Positions 55,801 to 64,000 of a DNA stretch of 64,000 bases are shown in pieces. Below the pieces are notes generated by a model. It was given only the letters and a program-made list of their open reading frames with translations. It did not search any database and was not told where the DNA came from. Position 1 is the first letter of the stretch, and the number at the start of each line of letters is the position of its first letter. Source of the stretch: Trema orientale (Eukaryota; Streptophyta; Magnoliopsida; Rosales; Cannabaceae); assembly GCA_002914845.1 (NCBI GenBank), contig JXTC01000137.1, positions 612,682 through 676,681 on the forward strand, written 5' to 3'. Position numbers and translations under genes: made by a program.

Positions 55801-57600
55801 TTCTCACATTTCTTAAAACTTTTACAGTGAGTTTCGTAAAAAAGAGAAAAAAAGGGTTGAATTACAAACTACAAAGTCATTTTATGTCCTTTTTATCTTA
55901 ATTATATAAATTACTCTAATTGAGCAATCCTATGAGTAGATGATGTTTGTGGTGGCGTGGGTTTTTTTATGTTACTTATGTTTACAAGTAAAAAAAACAT
56001 ATAAAATTATTTCTACGTATTTGTAAATATTCGTTGAATACGAAGTATTATCACGCGAAGACAAAAATTAGGACATGATTCATGCTAATCGAAATAAATA
56101 ATAAAAATCTTAATCTTTCACACAATTCACTATATTTGTCAGCCATTAAACAATACTTTTATTCAGTGTGCACAAATTAAAAATAAAAGTGGAGCAAAGA
56201 GATTTTTACACCACAATAAATTCTAGATAGAATGCAACTCATAATTCCAAATGCTATCCATTTTGTTTGTATATATCAATCTGGGGAAGGAAAGAAGGAC
56301 AAGAATACTTGGTAAAGTTGCTATAAGATTTGGGGAAGAAGTTTTAGGAATTATATAAAGAAAATTGGATATGAAAAATCAAAAGAGCGCGACTTTATAT
56401 ATATTATACATATATATAATTTAATATCATAATTAATATTATACATAATAAAACACACAAATTCTTCGAAGTAGTCGCGGCTTAGCGTAACAACACTCCA
56501 CGTTTAGTATAGGGGTTTATAAGGTTCGAATCGCACACCCTTAACAAAACATACGAGCAAGAAAGAATATTACTAGGTGGACACGACACGAATTACCAAC
56601 TTTATACTCAAAACTAATATTTTGCTAAAGAGTTATGTTAAGGATACTAAATAATGTAAGAAAACTTTAAAAATATTTGTGGTACTCAACATCACACACA
56701 CATACTAATTAAGGCGTAGGATGTATTGAAAAATTTATACGCCTCATAGTAATACTCTTTACAAAGGAGATTTTTGGCATTACACTAAATTTTAATCTTT
56801 TAAGATTCTCGAGCTCTTCTCTTCTTTATTTTATGGAGACTGTTAAAAGAGTACTTGTGGTGCTTAATACCATATATTAATAGAAGGAACAATGCTATAA
56901 GGCGTTATTAGTGCCCAATATCATATGATGTGTTAATATATTTCTAGGAGGTTATAATTAAAATACCAAATCCTATACAAACCTCACCTGAAGCATCATT
57001 ATAATCACACTGTAAAATATTGACATGTCACTTTAGTAGAATTGGATCTACACTATTAAATTTGCATATGGCTCATTCATCTCTGTTAGTTATGGTGCTA
57101 AGTACCGTCCATAACATTGCGCTTATTCTATGTATGTGTGATATCTTGAATTCTCAAACGACATCCAATTCCTCACAGAATTAAAAAACTAATAATAATA
57201 TGATTGCATAATATTTTTATATATTAATGTTGTATTTGTTTTAGTACTTTATTAATTAAGTATTATGACTATTAATATTTTGTCTCTATATTATTTTACA
57301 GTGAAATGCTCAAGATATGCTCTCAGTACAATATTGACTGATGTTAACTAAACTAGTTATAAGTGTATATACGATTCTAGGTAAAATAGTTTTTTTTTTT
57401 TTAATTTGTTGTTACAATTTATGGTCTAATTTAAGTTGGATTTTGTTATTAGATTTATCTACTTTTATTAAATTAAAAAAAAAACAACGTACATATAAAT
57501 TACTTTACACATGTCCTACTAGAATTAAGTTTTGTCTTTATTAAATTTCCTTATAAGTCCATGTCGTTTTTTTTTTTTTTTTTTATTTGTTGTTATGATT
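51976..57600. other. Gene-free AT-rich DNA with microsatellites and retroelement debris
   Basis: No gene supported. Seen: (TAA)n at about 52783-52834, another near 52960-52985, (TA)n near 53225-53255, and a stretch at about 53790-54310 that, on the minus strand, has a TATAAATACAAGG promoter-like phrase followed by a GA/CT-rich leader, as in an LTR. At 56474-56545 a TTCGAATCGC phrase recalls a tRNA B box, but no full tRNA or SINE can be drawn. Confidence 0.4.
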
Positions 57601-57651
57601 ATTATTTTTACTATTATTGTTATTATTATTATGTTAGAATGTCCTCCTTAG

Positions 57652-57675
57652 TAACCGACTTAGTAAAGTCGGTTA
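57652..57675. repeat. Short perfect hairpin
   Basis: TAACCGACTT, loop AGTA, then AAGTCGGTTA: a 10-bp perfect stem in AT-rich intergenic DNA. No T-run or gene end places it as a terminator, and its role is unknown. Confidence 0.7.
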
Positions 57676-58699
57676 TCACTTAGTCCTATATAGTATTACT
57701 TTGTTTAGAAATCCTCACGATCATAGCCAGCCTCTAGTTCCTTGATTATTCTATTACCTCTCCTCTGTAATCCAAAACATAGTCATGCTATAATCAACTC
57801 TTAGACAAAAAGTTACTCAATCCTCTTTCACACGATTTTAAATATATTAAAGGTATTTTTTTTACTATTATAGTGTTTAGTATTATATTGTTTAGCATGT
57901 ACTTTTGTCTTATTGTATGTTAATGCATATAGTTCTTGATTCTCATTTTAGAATTTTAGTTTATTCTTTTAGCACAAGCACTTATATCTGATAGTTATAT
58001 TGATTATGTATTACTTAGATTTAACTCATAAGAATTAAATTTAAAGGTTTAGGAAGGTGAATACGAGGTTTAGTTTAGCGGAGTTCTTATATTATCGTTA
58101 TTATTATTATTATTAGTCATTTTGAATGAAATCCTAATTAAAGTTAAATTATTTTTAGATCCTTAAGTTTGTCTCGTACTAATATATTGGTATATGTAAA
58201 TCTCTGTGACTTAAACTTTATATTAAATTGTAAATCATATCACTTAAGGTAGAAGCTGTTGTTTGGAATTCTATATATTAGTGCATATAGGTGAGTTGTG
58301 GAGATGTTCTTTATCAATCTATGTACCTATATATATGTACGTATACCCTTTAAATCTGTGTGTATGCTTATTAATATTAAGTATAGGGGTTATAATGTAT
58401 TAGAATATGTCTACAGATTTATCAACACGGTTAGCTTTTCTTAAATGTCTTACTTGAGCAAGTTGTTTCTATTTTCTAATTATTAGTGTTGTATAATAGA
58501 TTTTCTTGAAATTTGGGAGTTTTATAACCATTTAGTGATTACAAATTTGTCTTCATTTGCTCATTGTTTCTCGTTTTTATTATAATCACATGAGATGGAA
58601 TTTGTTTCTCTAAGCCAATCTAGAAGAAGCTATCCTTTTAACAATACAAGCTTATTAATTATGTCAATCTATTGTTAAAGCTATATATTTATATCTATT

Positions 58700-59666
58700 A
58701 GGGCCACATAAGTTGTACTTTGAGCAAGAGCATTTCACGAGCAAAAGTTTCATAAAAGGTCAAGATCGAGGTGAGTAACGTCACACCTGCAATGTAAGAA
58801 ATTCTCTGTTTCTGTGAACCTGTGGAATCTGTAAATGTAGAATTTATGAATGTGGAATTTGTGTATATGTGTACATACATATCTGTCATTATGCATTACA
58901 TATTACATGAGACATGAACACGTGGTATATTTATATTGCCTGACGAGTATTGGTGAATAGGGTGTGGCGGACCAGCGCCCAAATATGTGATATGGTTCCT
59001 TCGGGGACACTCTGGTTCCTTCGGGAACACTCTGGTCCTTTCGGGGACACTATAGTTCCTTCGGGAACACTCTGACGGCGACATGGGGTGGATCTCTGCT
59101 GTACACAGAGGGGATTTTCTGGGGCTCGAGACCTCCATATAGCTCATGATATGTTATATGTTTCTGAGTGGCTCAGTATGCAATTCACGGTCTTGTCAGG
59201 CAATACAATATACATAGAGATCCCAATCATATGATTATTTGTTCTCTGTCATGTGCACTTTGCATTTGCATACGTTACTTACTGAGTTTTATACTCACAA
59301 ATATTCTTACATTGCAGAGGGTACTGATGATAGGTGAGTTCGGAGAAGGAGCGCTGACTTTGTGACCGCGGCTTGTGTATATGAGCATTTTGACACTGTG
59401 GTTTTCTGACTGAAAATTTTGTACCTGTTTTGAGTGTGTGTATATTATGTATATTTTTATGAGAGGTCCACTTCGTGAGTACATATATATGTATAAATTA
59501 GACTATGTATAATTATGAGTAGAATTTCCCGTTTTCTCTCAGAAAGTTTAAAAAGTTTTAAATTTTCACCATTTTATCAGTTCTAAGTCGAGTGGCGTCT
59601 CCCGACTTCACTAAATAGTTATACAAATATCCTCACGTACGTGTGTGGGATCGGGGGATGTCACAG
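58700..59666 (+). mobile_element. LTR-like segment ending at the duplicated germin-like copy 2
   Basis: The right end reads GGGATCGGGGGATGTCACA, a CA-ending LTR terminus of the gypsy kind; immediately after it the copy-2 segment begins. Within it are a tandem array of 20-bp repeats (58993-59072) and GC-richer sequence than the flanks. I could not find the matching TG left end (expected near TGTGACATCCCC), so the element is truncated or the left end has diverged. The left coordinate is nominal. Confidence 0.5.
58993..59072 (+). repeat. Four tandem 20-bp repeats, each a TTCG-loop hairpin
   Basis: The unit TGGTTCCTTCGGGAACACTC is repeated four times with changes. Copies 2 and 4 give a perfect stem GTTCC/GGAAC closed by loop TTCG; copy 1 has one pair changed (GGGGAC), and copy 3 (GGTCCTTTCGGGGAC) has more than one change. 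The repeat lies inside the LTR-like segment. Confidence 0.85.
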
Positions 59667-59996
59667 TATAATATAGTTTTCCTTTCTGAATTCCCTAATG
59701 GGATTTCTTGATTTCTAAATGACAACTATATAGGGAATAGTCCATAAAATTGCGCAAATTTTAGGGTATTATGTTGTAAAGAGTCAACTAAACCGCAATT
59801 TAATTTCCACGTGACTCTTTGTACAAAATGCCAAATGATAAAATTCTTTATCTTGTTGACATTATTTTTGGCTCGAATAAACAAAAATATCATTCTTATT
59901 GTGTTACTTGTAAGGAAACTCACAATTCCCTAATCATGACAAAGAAAGAATTCATATTAATTGTGACGCTCTCAAATTTAGCCCGAGAAAGACGAG

Positions 59997-60004
59997 TATA
60001 AATA
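59997..60004 (+). promoter_or_regulatory. TATA box of germin-like gene 2
   Basis: TATAAATA about 75 bp before the start codon, in the same context (TATAAATACCAA) as in gene 1. The upstream phrases CATATTAATTGTGAC and CCACGTG (a G-box core near 59807) are present; gene 1 has CCACGCAAG in the corresponding place, so the G-box core occurs only here. Confidence 0.72.
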
Positions 60005-60078
60005 CCAAGATGTTCAACCTCCTAAACTACCAGTACCACATGAGTACCTTCAATTAAGCCAAAAACTCCTGAGCAGCC

Positions 60079-60747
60079 ATGGTTATCTCATCAAGCTCAG
60101 CCTATCAACTTCTGTTTTGCCTGCTAGTCTTAGTGTTCACCCCTTTTCCTTCCCATTCAACCGACCCTGATCCTCTACAGGACTTCTGTGTAGCGGATCT
60201 TAATGCCACTTTCTCTGTTAATGGCTATCCCTGCAAACCCATCTCACAAGTAACTTCAGAAGATTTCTTCTTTGATGGACTGAGCAAAGAAGGTAACACA
60301 AGTAACATCTTTGGAATCGGTGTGACCTTAGGGAATGTCCAGACATTTCCTGGACTCAACACTCTCGGGATTTCCATGAACAGAGCTGACTTCGCCCCCG
60401 GTGGTGTGAATCCTCCCCACACGCATCCTCGCGCAACAGAGTCTGGCGTGGTCATCAAAGGGAAGGTCCTTGTGGGGTTCGTCACAACTGACAATGTTTT
60501 ATACTCCAAGGTTTTGACTGCCGGGCAGATGTTTGTCATTCCCAGAGGACTAGTTCACTTCCAGCTAAATGTTGGACCAGGAAAGGCACTTATCTTGGTT
60601 GCCTTCAATAGTCAACTGCCTGGGATTGCTCTGGTGCCCACATCTCTCTTTGCTACAACACCACCAGTTCAAAATCAAGTGTTGACCAAGGCCTTCCAAG
60701 TAGGAGATGAAGTTATCAACGTCATAAAATCAAAGTTCGGTGCTTGA
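60079..60747 (+). CDS. GLP: Germin-like protein 2
   Basis: Close paralogue of the gene at 47607: single exon, 222 residues, one residue longer in the signal peptide ([13 protein letters not shown]). The two metal-ligand boxes are intact: His114, His116 and Glu121 in [10 protein letters not shown], and His160 in [10 protein letters not shown]. The paired cysteines shift by one to 37 and 52. Differences from copy 1 gather in the signal peptide, around the box 1 surround ([10 protein letters not shown] versus AGVIIQGKLL), and near the C-terminus ([12 protein letters not shown] versus LPGVVLQAPTLF). Both copies look functional. Expected location is the apoplast. Confidence 0.95.
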   Translation: MVISSSSAYQLLFCLLVLVFTPFPSHSTDPDPLQDFCVADLNATFSVNGYPCKPISQVTSEDFFFDGLSKEGNTSNIFGIGVTLGNVQTFPGLNTLGISMNRADFAPGGVNPPHTHPRATESGVVIKGKVLVGFVTTDNVLYSKVLTAGQMFVIPRGLVHFQLNVGPGKALILVAFNSQLPGIALVPTSLFATTPPVQNQVLTKAFQVGDEVINVIKSKFGA

Positions 60748-61640
60748 TTTACAGTCTGAAGATGTATCTCTTTGTTTTGAAAACTTGTGTTGTTACATAT
60801 TCCCTGAATTGTTTCTCCCAAATCTCTGTATCTTTCTTCCTTTTACGCTTTGTTGTATGTAATTATGCATCTATAGTAGTCACTATGGATTATGTACAAG
60901 CTATGTCACTTTTGACTTCAGCCTTGTGCTTTTATATCCTTAAAGAATAAATTGAAAAGAAACATTAACCCCATGTTGATTCAATGACATCCGAGTGGCT
61001 ATTACATATATTTATATGTGTGTATATAGATATATACAAACGTATATGACTTGTCTAGCATGGTATTGAATGAGTTTAAAAGTTATCTGTTATATATTTA
61101 CGCGTATGAATTGTCTAGCTTGATATTGAATGAGTTTAAAAGCATCAGATACTAGTCATTCTTGCGGCTCGACTTTTTTGTACTCATAAAGAAATAGTGT
61201 TACTTGTTGAAGACTTCCGATTTTTTCTTAGTTTTATAAATTGCCCGTCGCCGAAAAGTTCATATACTCAAACACCATTACGCTTATGAGAAAAATAAAA
61301 TCTGGGAGAAACAAAAAAAAGGACAATCTTAATTTGCTCACAGCACAGTTCAACAAATTTTCTATAGATAACTAATACAACACGGAGTACAGAGTATCTA
61401 GTTAATTAGATGATACATGCAGAGGATGAATTCTACTTTCTATCCTATTCCAATAATAAGAGTGGTCATAACTTGAGAAACACATTTCAGCATCAGAAAT
61501 AGAAATCACTAACTGATATGTGAGCATGTGGGGCGCCAAACTTCGGTCCTTGTTGTATAAGGCCATTTTGGGGGTCGAAAACCTATCTTTAGTGATGAAT
61601 TTAGACACACTTATAAATTCATTCTCAACCTTTAGAGTAG
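60748..61640. other. 3' UTR of germin-like gene 2 and inserted DNA
   Basis: The first ~240 bp repeat the 3' UTR of gene 1. Beyond about 60990 the sequence has no match in copy 1. It includes a tandem pair of ~40 bp around TTGTCTAGC-TG-TATTGAATGA (61050-61080 and 61112-61142). No coding region. Confidence 0.5.
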
Positions 61641-62250
61641 GATTAGAACACAGAAACGAGTAAAGAAAATATTCACACGCTTAAGAGCACAAATTGTTTA
61701 ACGTGGTTAGGCCGAATTGCCTAGGTCCCCAGGAGATTATTGATAAGCATTTAAAGAAAAAATAATTGCACACTCTAGCTCATAATTTTTCGTCTACCCG
61801 AGGTGCCCTCTCTCCAAGTTTTACAACAGATCAATTATTTTCACTCTCTCTCTAGTTCTCTTTCTCCCTCTTAATATTTCCTTATACTCACATAGTATGT
61901 TTGACGGCTGCCCATATATGTTCCTACGTGTAGAGAAACAATAGCTAAACCTTCTATTTCTACTATAGGACTTATGAAACACACGGCTACGGAGTATATT
62001 TCTATGACTTAATCCATATTTAACCCACCGATTAAACATAGTCTCTGATTTTTGGGGGTGTTATTACAATTAAACCATATAGGTGCCCTACAGAACAAGG
62101 AAGATGAACTCAGGAATGGTTCCCTTGTAATGTTTGTCTTTTGCACCAACCTGCATATGCGGCCATTCGGGTTGTGAGCCTTGATCAGCGTAATCTACCT
62201 TGGTGCTTGTGAGCCAAATCACAATCTTGTAGCATCAAACGCCAGTAGTG
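61640..62250. mobile_element. Copia-like LTR fragment
   Basis: Contains AACGTGGTTAGGCCGAATTG and CCTAGGTCCCC, the degenerate form of a phrase typical of plant Ty1/copia LTR leaders (ACGTGGTTCGGCC...CCTACGTCC), followed by a CT-rich leader-like run near 61840-61870. Ends and target duplications were not found, so limits are approximate. Confidence 0.45.
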
Positions 62251-62335
62251 CAAGTTGAGGCCCAGTACTTTATCAGGTAAAAATATCAAGCTGCAGAGCA
62301 AATCGTTTGAATAAATTTTATTCCAATACTTAAAA

Positions 62336-63030
62336 GGCCACGTTTGTAATGTAAGATAAAGATGAGATTAGATTGGATTAAATTAATCCAATGTTTGGTG
62401 CATGTATATGAGAGAGATTGGATTGGATTAAAATAATCCACTGCAAAAATAATCCCCTTAGAAAGGGATAATCTTATCCTCTTGAGAATTTGGGATTAGA
62501 AGGGATTATGAATTTGATAAAAAATAATAGAATGTTTTTGAAGTAGTAATAAATGATACTTTCGAAATTAACTTTTAAAAGTAGTAAAACCAGAAATAGT
62601 ATTTTTTAAAATATTTTTTATGTCGTATTTTTGCTAATAATTTTATAAAAAATGTTATTTTCCAAAAATAAGTTTAAAAAGTGGTAGTTTTCAAAATATT
62701 TTGTTAAAAGTTGTATTTTTCAAAATATTTTTTTAAAAAGTGGTTCTTTGGAAATAAGTTTTTGAAAATGATATTTTTATAAAATTGATTTCCAAAAATG
62801 GTACATTTCTAAATTAATTTTTAAAAGTGATATTTTTGTAAATAATCAAACTTCAAAATTCGTTATTTACCTAAAATGAAACACACCTATCTTAACAAAA
62901 AGTAGCATACCAAACATAGGATAGGATTGGACTATAATTCCATCTTATCCTATCCTATTCTATCCAATCCAATCCAATCCTTTAAAATAATCCAATTTTA
63001 TCTTATCCTATCCTGCATAACAACGAAGCC
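62336..63030. mobile_element. MITE with GGCNNCGTTTG ends, 695 bp
   Basis: The left end GGCCACGTTTGTAATG faces a right end whose reverse complement is GGCTTCGTTGTTATGC. The arms continue to pair (GATTGGATTAAA with ATTGGATTATTTTAAA). AAA stands on both sides. The middle (62570-62860) is a diverged tandem array of AAAAGTGGTA-TTTTTCAAAATATTT type. No coding region. It lies within the extra DNA of duplicated copy 2. Confidence 0.65.
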
Positions 63031-63830
63031 AAAAAGAATTATAGAAGCTTATAAGCCTAGAACAAGTTCATGTTTCACTACAGAACGAAGAACACGTTAT
63101 TAAACATGGCAAGATAACGAGTCTAAACAAATTATCTTTCCAATATCCATAACGGAACAAATTAAGCATGCATGCTTGTTGATTTTTAATAAACTTGGTA
63201 AGATTCCTCACAAGAGTCCAATGGATATCCAAATGGGTAAACAATTAGTAGAATAACAGATATTATGACTTACTATTAGGCTGAATCCATGTAAACGTAT
63301 ATTATGTATGTCAGTACTTCAGATAGAACTGAAGGAGAGTAAAAATATCTCATTAAGTAGTATGTTGGTGGTAGGCGAATTTAATTAGAGAATATATGAA
63401 GGATACGTAATTTAATATTTTCTCCAGAAACTGAGTCCTATAAATAGGGAAGAGCTCTCCCCATTTCGTTAAAGCCAAAATTTGGAGTTAAGGGATAAGT
63501 TGAGCAGTTTTTGATAGAAAGCTCTATAGCTCGAATGGAACAATAAACTGGGGTTTCAGACCACCACACCATAATGTCAACAATTATGAACAGAAAATCC
63601 ACAAAATTAATTAATCGTGATCTCCTATACGGTCGAAAATAATTAATATCGTCTCACAAATGATTGGGAAATTCAGAATGTTCAGGATCGACGCATTCGG
63701 TTCACCGTCTTTGCATACTGGTATGTTATGAATCGACGCATTTTGACTTGCCATCCTCTCCTATTGGGAGATTCGGACATTTTTTGTACGATATTGTATT
63801 TTAATGAAAACAACTAAAACCTCCTATATA

Positions 63831-64000
63831 TGTTCTAACAAAGTGATGCAGCATAAGTGATGAACAGAAAAGAAACACGGTGAATCACTCATTGATTCAC
63901 AAGAATACCGAGAAAATTGACAAAAAATGAGGAAAAAAACTCTCAAATATTGTATTCAACGAGTCTACCTCTACTGAAGGCTTACAATTGTCCTAAAGGG
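63831..64000. other. Window end, past the duplication
   Basis: After the end of similarity with copy 1, the last bases resemble retroelement leader or intergenic sequence. No feature can be supported. Confidence 0.3.

Larger units (their letters stand above)
59670..63830. repeat. Duplicated segment, copy 2 (with germin-like gene 2)
   Basis: Colinear with copy 1 (46660-51300). Between the 3' UTR match (ending about 60990) and the TACTTCAG phrase (63315) it carries ~2.3 kb of extra DNA, including an LTR-like fragment and a MITE, whereas copy 1 has none there and instead carries the solo LTR further on. The copies therefore took different insertions after duplication. Confidence 0.8.

Noticed and set aside
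56474..56545. tRNA-like segment with GGTTCGAATCGC
   Set aside because: A B-box-like phrase is present, but acceptor stem and anticodon arm cannot be paired, so no tRNA gene is called.

Overview
The window is nuclear DNA of a flowering plant, almost certainly a eudicot. It is AT-rich, its genes are split by many GT-AG introns, and its proteins are recognisable plant families. I cannot name the species. I see no bacterial, viral or organellar gene cluster, no CRISPR array and no clear tRNA or rRNA gene.

Layout. (1) 994-4051, minus: AGC-family S6 kinase (plant S6K), six exons. (2) 4.05-11.7 kb: gene-free, with a cluster of small inverted-repeat elements (MITEs) and the remains of a Ty3/gypsy retroelement. 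(3) 12550-22683, plus: transportin-SR/importin-13-type karyopherin (MOS14/TNPO3 family), 26 visible coding exons; the first coding exon is missing beside a single n at 11916. (4) 22.7-26.7 kb: intergenic, with a fold-back element, a MITE and a 127-base N gap. (5) 28355-33050, plus: GRC3/NOL9/CLP1-type polynucleotide 5'-hydroxyl kinase, nine exons. (6) 34344-36129, plus: membrane-anchored GTD-binding (DUF593, myosin-binding) protein. (7) 37599-40516, minus: PP2A catalytic subunit, six exons, with two single-n sites that remove the two most conserved phosphatase motifs. (8) 43834-46312, plus: 5-formyltetrahydrofolate cyclo-ligase, eight exons. (9) 46.66-63.83 kb: a segmental duplication carrying two germin-like protein genes (47607-48272 and 60079-60747), each copy interrupted by different transposable elements, including a well-delimited 2.25-kb solo LTR.

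The genes are unrelated housekeeping, signalling and cell-wall loci, as is usual in plants; they do not form an operon or pathway cluster. S6K and PP2A both act in TOR signalling, but their proximity is probably chance. The S6K, karyopherin, kinase, PP2A and cyclo-ligase models were built exon by exon, with phases checked across the junctions.

I did not find a convincing new biological system. The points most worth a second look are the Asp/Gly insertion in the S6K kinase domain, the motif-sized holes in PP2A, the GLP duplication with its separate insertion histories, four tandem cUUCGg hairpins in an LTR-like segment, a long fold-back element, and a four-copy ~290-bp tandem repeat inside one intron.
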